Shown: in pieces, positions 59,601 through 64,000 of the stretch | How the letters are laid out: each line of letters opens with the position of its first letter | Numbering within the stretch: position 1 is the stretch's first letter | DNA from: Blastomussa wellsi | Taxonomy: Eukaryota > Cnidaria > Anthozoa > Scleractinia > Plerogyridae | Assembly (NCBI GenBank): GCA_947652115.1 | Contig: OX393572.1 | Span: 6,212,241-6,276,240, forward strand | Length of the DNA stretch: 64,000 bases | Direction of reading: 5' to 3' | Made by a program: the position numbers and the translations under genes | Notes under the pieces: generated by a model | Told to the model about the DNA's origin: nothing | The model's input: only the letters and a program-made list of their open reading frames with translations | Databases searched by the model: none

Positions 59601-62600
59601 GGCTACGTGTAGCTTTATAATGCATGGGTCTCCTCTGTGATTGGTTTGTTTTCAACAGCTGTCATTGGTGCGTTTCGATCCTTGCTGATCCTAGACCAGT
59701 TAGTTGTTCCCTCGGCGGCTCGCCGTTATGCAGTTCTCTCGTTCTTGTGTTTCTTGATCGTGGGCATCCAAGCTTCAGGAATCTCGATTCCACTATCCCT
59801 GTTGATGTTGTTAGGATGAAGTCTTATGTGAATATTCTCTTTGACCCTGCGAGTGTACCAATGTTGATCGCGATCAATAAACTTAACCTCGTCCCAAAGT
59901 GGGCAGTGTTCGGTGATATGGGCATGCTCTGAAACGGCGGAGGTTGTGTTCTTTAATCCTGTCCTGCATAGGTCTCCCCGTCTCGCCGATGTAGACTTTT
60001 TCGCATTCGCATTCCACTTTTCCGCAGTTGTTTTATGTGCTCTTTTCATCTTAAAATTAAATCCAGCTTTAGAATCTTTATTACTTTCACGAACATGCTC
60101 ATGAGAGAAGACAGCTATCAAAGACATGTGCTAATAAAGTTTTATTTTATACAATTACGCAGATGGTAGAGGAGATTGGAAACCTAAAGAGGTAAATTAT
60201 GATCATTTAAAAAACTAATTTACTGCAGACGATATATGATTACAAATAAGAACTGTTATTTTAAAGGTGACATGAATGTTTCCTCAGAGAGATAACGAGC
60301 GACGTCACTCAGTCAGAGCAATTGGCGATATCCTTTTTGGTTGTTTATCGATTGTTGCGACACGTTATTGGTAACGGAGAAAGATAACAGGACAACTGTT
60401 TCCCAACACCGACCGAACAAACTTGTTTCAGTGTATCACCAAATTAAACGTATGCGTCAATGAATATCTTTGCGAAATTGTGTTTGTCGAATCCAGGAAT
60501 GTATTAACCAACATCATATGGAAAAGGAAAAACCTCATTGGTATCTTCTTTCAAGACACATTTTCGCACGCTACTAAAAAATATAAACATGTGGAGAAAG
60601 TAAATGGTAATGAAGTTTTTCCTTTTAAATATGATGTTAAATGAATATTATAATGATGAAAACATACAATGAATAAACGATGGAGAAAATAAAGAAAGGG
60701 GCGATCAGTCATTCAGCTAGACAGTCAGTCAGTTTCTGAGTTATTCAATCAGTCAATCAGTGACTCCGTCCATCAGTCAGTCAGTCAGTCAGTCAGTCAT
60801 TTACTAACCGCAATGATGCCGTCATAGACAGACAGACAGTCAGTCTGACACTAAGTAGGTCAAATTGTAAGTGAAAGAGTAAATCGGTTTTTTTACTTCC
60901 TACATTTTAGAGAAGTGGAAGGTTTAAAGAGAGAAAGGAAAGAAAAGGAAGAGGCAGTAAGTGATACATAATTTACAGAATTTTCCGTTCGTGATTTAAG
61001 GTGTATATATTCTTATTACGTGTACTTTAATTTCCTTAAAAGCATTTTTTATTTTTGCAATCTCAAATCCAATCTTGGAATCTTATTACTCTTCACTTAA
61101 ATTAGTTTTTGGGAAAAAGAAGCGTGTTTTTTTTCAAAAATAGCTATCGAAATAAATTGTGCTAATGAAAAACTTATCTTCGTTTTATGCAGATGGCGAA
61201 TGATAGTCCTGACCTCAAGAGGTAACTGAAATTACGATCATTGATATCATGATTACGGTGTATGAATTTACTGCAGACAATTACTGATTACAAACAAAAA
61301 CAATTATTTAAAATAGGACTGAATTTTTACCGTCAGCATTTCCGCCTCAATAATTGGCGATGTCATTTTTGAATGTTATCGACTGAGGCAACTTCGTTTG
61401 AGTCTATCAGTCAGTCAGTTAGTCAGTCAGTCGGTCGGTCATTCAGTCAGTCAGTCAGTCGGTCAGACCAGTCAACCAATCAGTGAATCAGTCAGTTAGT
61501 CAGTCAGTAGTCATTCAGTCAGTCAGTCAGTCAGTCAATAAGTAAGTTGGTCAGTCAGCCAGTCAGTCAGTCAATCAGTCAGTTAGTCAGTCAGTCAGTC
61601 AATCAGTCAGTTGGTCAGTCAGTCAGTCAATCAGTCAGTTAGTCAGTCAGTCAGTCAGTCAATCAGTCAGTCAGTCAATCAGTCAGTCAGTCATTCAGTT
61701 GGTCAGTCAGTCAGTTAGTCAGTCAGTCAATCAGTCAGTCAGTCATTCAGTTGGTCAGTCAGTCAGTTAGTCAGTCAGTCAGTCAGTCAATCAGTCAGTT
61801 GGTCAGTCAATCAGTCAGCCAGTCAGGCACCAGGCAGTTAGATGGGTCGAGCGACAATCAGTCAGTCTGACAATCAGTCAGTTTGTCAGTCAGTCTGTCA
61901 ATCAGTCAGTTGGTCAGTCAGTCAGTCAGTTAGTCAATCAGTCAGTTAGTCAGTCAGTCAGTCAGTCAATCAGTCAGTTGGTCAGTCAGTCAGTCAGTTA
62001 ATCAGTCCGTTAGTCAGTTAGTCAGTCAGTCAGTTGGCCAGTCATTCAATTAGTCAGTAATTCAGTCAGTCAGTCAGTCAGTCAGTAAATCAGTCAGTTG
62101 GTCAGTCAATCAATCAGCCAGTCAGGCACCAGGCAGTTAGATGGGTCGAGCGACAATCAGTTAGTCTGACACTAAGTTATTCAAATAGTATTTCAAAGAA
62201 GAAACCAGTCTTTTTATTAATTAATCAATCAGCTAAGCTGCTTTTGTTATTTTTGCTTCCTAAATTTCAGAAAAGTAGAAGAATTAAAGAAAGAAGGGAA
62301 AGAAAAAGAAGAAGCAGTAAGTGATTGATAATTTTCATAATTTTCCACTCGTGATTAAACATGTATTAGTCTCGTTATGTGTACTTTCCTGAAAAGTCTT
62401 TTGTAATCTCAAATCCAATCCTGGAATGTTATTACCTTCATGTACATTATTTTGTCGGAAAAAGAAATGCGTTTCTTCTAAATAGCTATAAAAATAAATT
62501 CACTAATGAGATGCTGTTTTTAACATTTTATGCAGATGGCGGATCAAAACCGTGACCTCAAGAGGTAAACTATGATCTTTACTAACACGATTTTATTGCA

Positions 62601-63470
62601 GACAATAAGGCTGATTACAAACAAGTCAGAACAATTATTTTAAATAAGAGTGAATGATTACCTTCAGCACTTCCGCCCGGCCTTAATCATTAGCGATTTC
62701 CTTTTTGGCTGTTAATCGCTCAATTGAGGCAATACGTTAGAATTAACGTGAAAAGATAACAAGGCCACTATTTCTCAACACCGGCCGAACAAACTTTTTT
62801 CAGTATACGACCTAACGGGTGAATAATTGAATATTATAATTATTGTACATATGGAATAAATGAACGATGAAGCAAATCAATAAAGGGGCGATAAGTCATT
62901 CAGTTAGTCAGTCGGTCAGTCAGTTAGTCTTTCTGTCAGTCAGTCAGGCTGTCAGTCTGTCTGTCTGTCACTCAGTCAGCCAGTCAGTCACTAGTTTTTC
63001 AGCAGTCAGCCAGGCAGTCAATCAACCAGTCAGTCATCAGATCTTTCAGCCACTCAGTCAGTCAGTCAATCAGTCCGTATTTCTGTCTGTCAGTCAGTAA
63101 GTCGGTCAGCCGCTAGCCGGTTATACAGACAATCGGCTAAGCTGCTTTTTGAATTTTGACTTTCTAAATTTAAGGGAAGTAGAAGAGCTGAAGAAAGAAG
63201 GGAAAGAAAAAGAAGAGGCAGTAAGTGATACATAATTTACAGAATTTGCCGCTCGTGATTAAACATGTTTTACTCTTGTTACGTATACTTTCCTGAAAAG
63301 ACTTTTTCATTTTTTTAATCTCAAATCCAATCTTGGAATCTTATTTATAACCTTCCCGTACATTATTTTGTCGGAAAAAGAAATGTATTTCTTAAATTGC
63401 GCTAATGAAATACTATTTTTTAATATTCTCCTTTTATGCAGATGGCGGATCAAAATCGTGACCTCAAGAG
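56684..63470 (+). CDS. Gene 4 (5' part): microexon coiled-coil repeat protein
   Basis: Fourth member, truncated by the window end. Exons: 56684-56708, 57613-57674, 58585-58651, 60163-60191, 60911-60956, 61193-61221, 62271-62316, 62536-62564, 63175-63220, 63442-63470. Exons 1-3 and their introns match gene 2 at a constant offset of 39505 without a difference seen; later exons diverge (MANDSPDLKR at 61193, EVEGLKRERKEKEEA at 60911). Exon 63175 uses an AAG acceptor. The array at 63700-63935 and the sequence to 64000 match the intron before a further A exon, which must lie just outside. Confidence 0.8.
57802..57976 (+). repeat. G-rich minisatellite in gene 4 intron 2
   Basis: Identical, as far as I can see, to the gene 2 copy, including its irregular units. 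Confidence 0.7.
59496..60025 (-). mobile_element. Penelope-like element fragment with GIY-YIG endonuclease remnant, gene 4 intron 3
   Basis: 530 bp flanked by AGTTGTTTTAT (59485-59495, 60026-60036), at the same site as the gene 2 copy. The minus strand reads CECEKVYIGETGRP and QDRIKEHN in one frame, then SEHAHITEHCPLWDEVKF and HIRLHPNNINRDSGIE in another. This is the C-terminal GIY-YIG type endonuclease of Penelope-like retroelements, broken by a frameshift and deletion. Not functional. Confidence 0.8.
60700..60850 (+). repeat. AGTC array, gene 4 intron 60192-60910
   Basis: Counterpart of 20939-21085. Confidence 0.7.
61405..62175 (+). repeat. Longest AGTC array, gene 4 intron 61222-62270
   Basis: About 770 bp of AGTC units with regular TTGG and AATC interruptions. 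The block with gcaccaggcagttagatggg occurs twice (about 61825 and 62125), showing an internal duplication compared with genes 2 and 3. Confidence 0.82.
62895..63130 (+). repeat. AGTC array, gene 4 intron 62565-63174
   Basis: Counterpart of 25694-25930. Confidence 0.7.
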
Positions 63471-63699
63471 GTAAACTATGATCTCTGAAAAATATGCTGC
63501 TTATTTTAGATAAAGAATGGATTGTTACCTTCAGAACTTCCTCTTTAATCATTGGCGATTTTCTTTTTGGATGTTTATCGCGCAATTGAGGCGATACGTT
63601 AGCACTAATGTGAAAAGATAACGTAGCCACTATTTTCCAACATCGACCGAACAAACTTGTTTTAGTATATGACCTCCCGGATGAATAAATGAATATTAT

Positions 63700-63935
63700 T
63701 AGTCAGTCAGGCAGTCAGTCAGTCGATCTGCCTGTCGGTCAGCCGGTCAGTCCGTCATTCGGTCAGTCAGTATTAAAGTTAGTAAACCAGTCAGTTTGCT
63801 AGTCATTCAGTTTTTCAGACAGCCAGCCAGTCTGTCTGTCTGTCAGTCAGTCAATTAGTCTGTCTGTCTGTCAGTCATTAAGTCAGCCACTAGCCGGTCA
63901 GACAGGCACACAGACAGTCAGTCTGACACTGAGTT
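63700..63935 (+). repeat. AGTC array, gene 4 intron after 63470
   Basis: Counterpart of 23640-23870; the next exon should lie just past 64000. Confidence 0.7.
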
Positions 63936-64000
63936 GGACAGATCTGAGTAAGTAAAGGAAGAGATGAGTCTTTTCATCATTTTATCAGCTAAGCTGGTTT

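Overview
This is a eukaryotic, AT-rich, repeat-dense genomic window. The transposon mix (PIF/Harbinger with a Myb-like partner, an RTE-type LINE, Penelope-like fragments, tRNA-derived SINEs, MITEs) and the intron-rich gene style suggest an invertebrate animal. A cnidarian such as a coral or anemone is my best guess, but this is inference. No bacterial features, CRISPR array, rRNA or functional tRNA gene was seen.

The window is dominated by four head-to-tail copies of one gene family on the + strand. Gene 1 is the 3' part (251-13208). Gene 2 is complete (17179-31156). Gene 3 is complete (36978-52883). Gene 4 is the 5' part (56684-63470, running off the end). Each gene has a 21-25 nt start exon, a 49-62 nt exon 2 and a 67 nt exon 3. 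A long series of alternating microexons follows: type B, 29 nt, typically MADQNRDLKR; and type A, 46 or 49 nt, typically EVEELKKEGKEKEEA. One B plus one A is 75 nt, or 25 residues of charged alpha-helical coiled coil. The last exons (46, 29, 46 nt) keep the same rhythm, and an 87 nt terminal exon encodes a basic tail ending RRIFRRQ. About 1 kb of coding sequence is thus spread over 14-16 kb. The modules can be read through in frame without a stop in all copies, although no single exon is long enough to look like a gene. Predicted genes 1, 2 and 3 hold 15, 11 and 8 modules.

Introns after A exons are short (about 200-250 bp) and conserved. Introns after B exons are longer and usually carry AGTC-tetranucleotide arrays, which create spurious Ser/Gln/Val-rich reading frames. 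Each gene ends in a 3' UTR with about six copies of a roughly 100 bp repeat containing a splice-donor-like motif, then AATAAA. A cluster of CRE-like sites lies about 90-120 bp upstream of each start codon.

The genes carry different insertions. Gene 3 has a complete-looking 3.26 kb Harbinger transposon in intron 1, a SINE with 13 bp target duplication, and a 5'-truncated RTE with an open RT frame. Genes 2 and 4 share a Penelope-like fragment absent from gene 3. Between genes 2 and 3 lie a decayed terminal exon of a further copy, a TTAA MITE, a palindromic 73 bp satellite and a Penelope-like fragment with inverted ends. A 4.2 kb tract covering promoter and exons 1-3 is almost identical between genes 2 and 4 and points to recent gene conversion, duplication or an assembly artefact.
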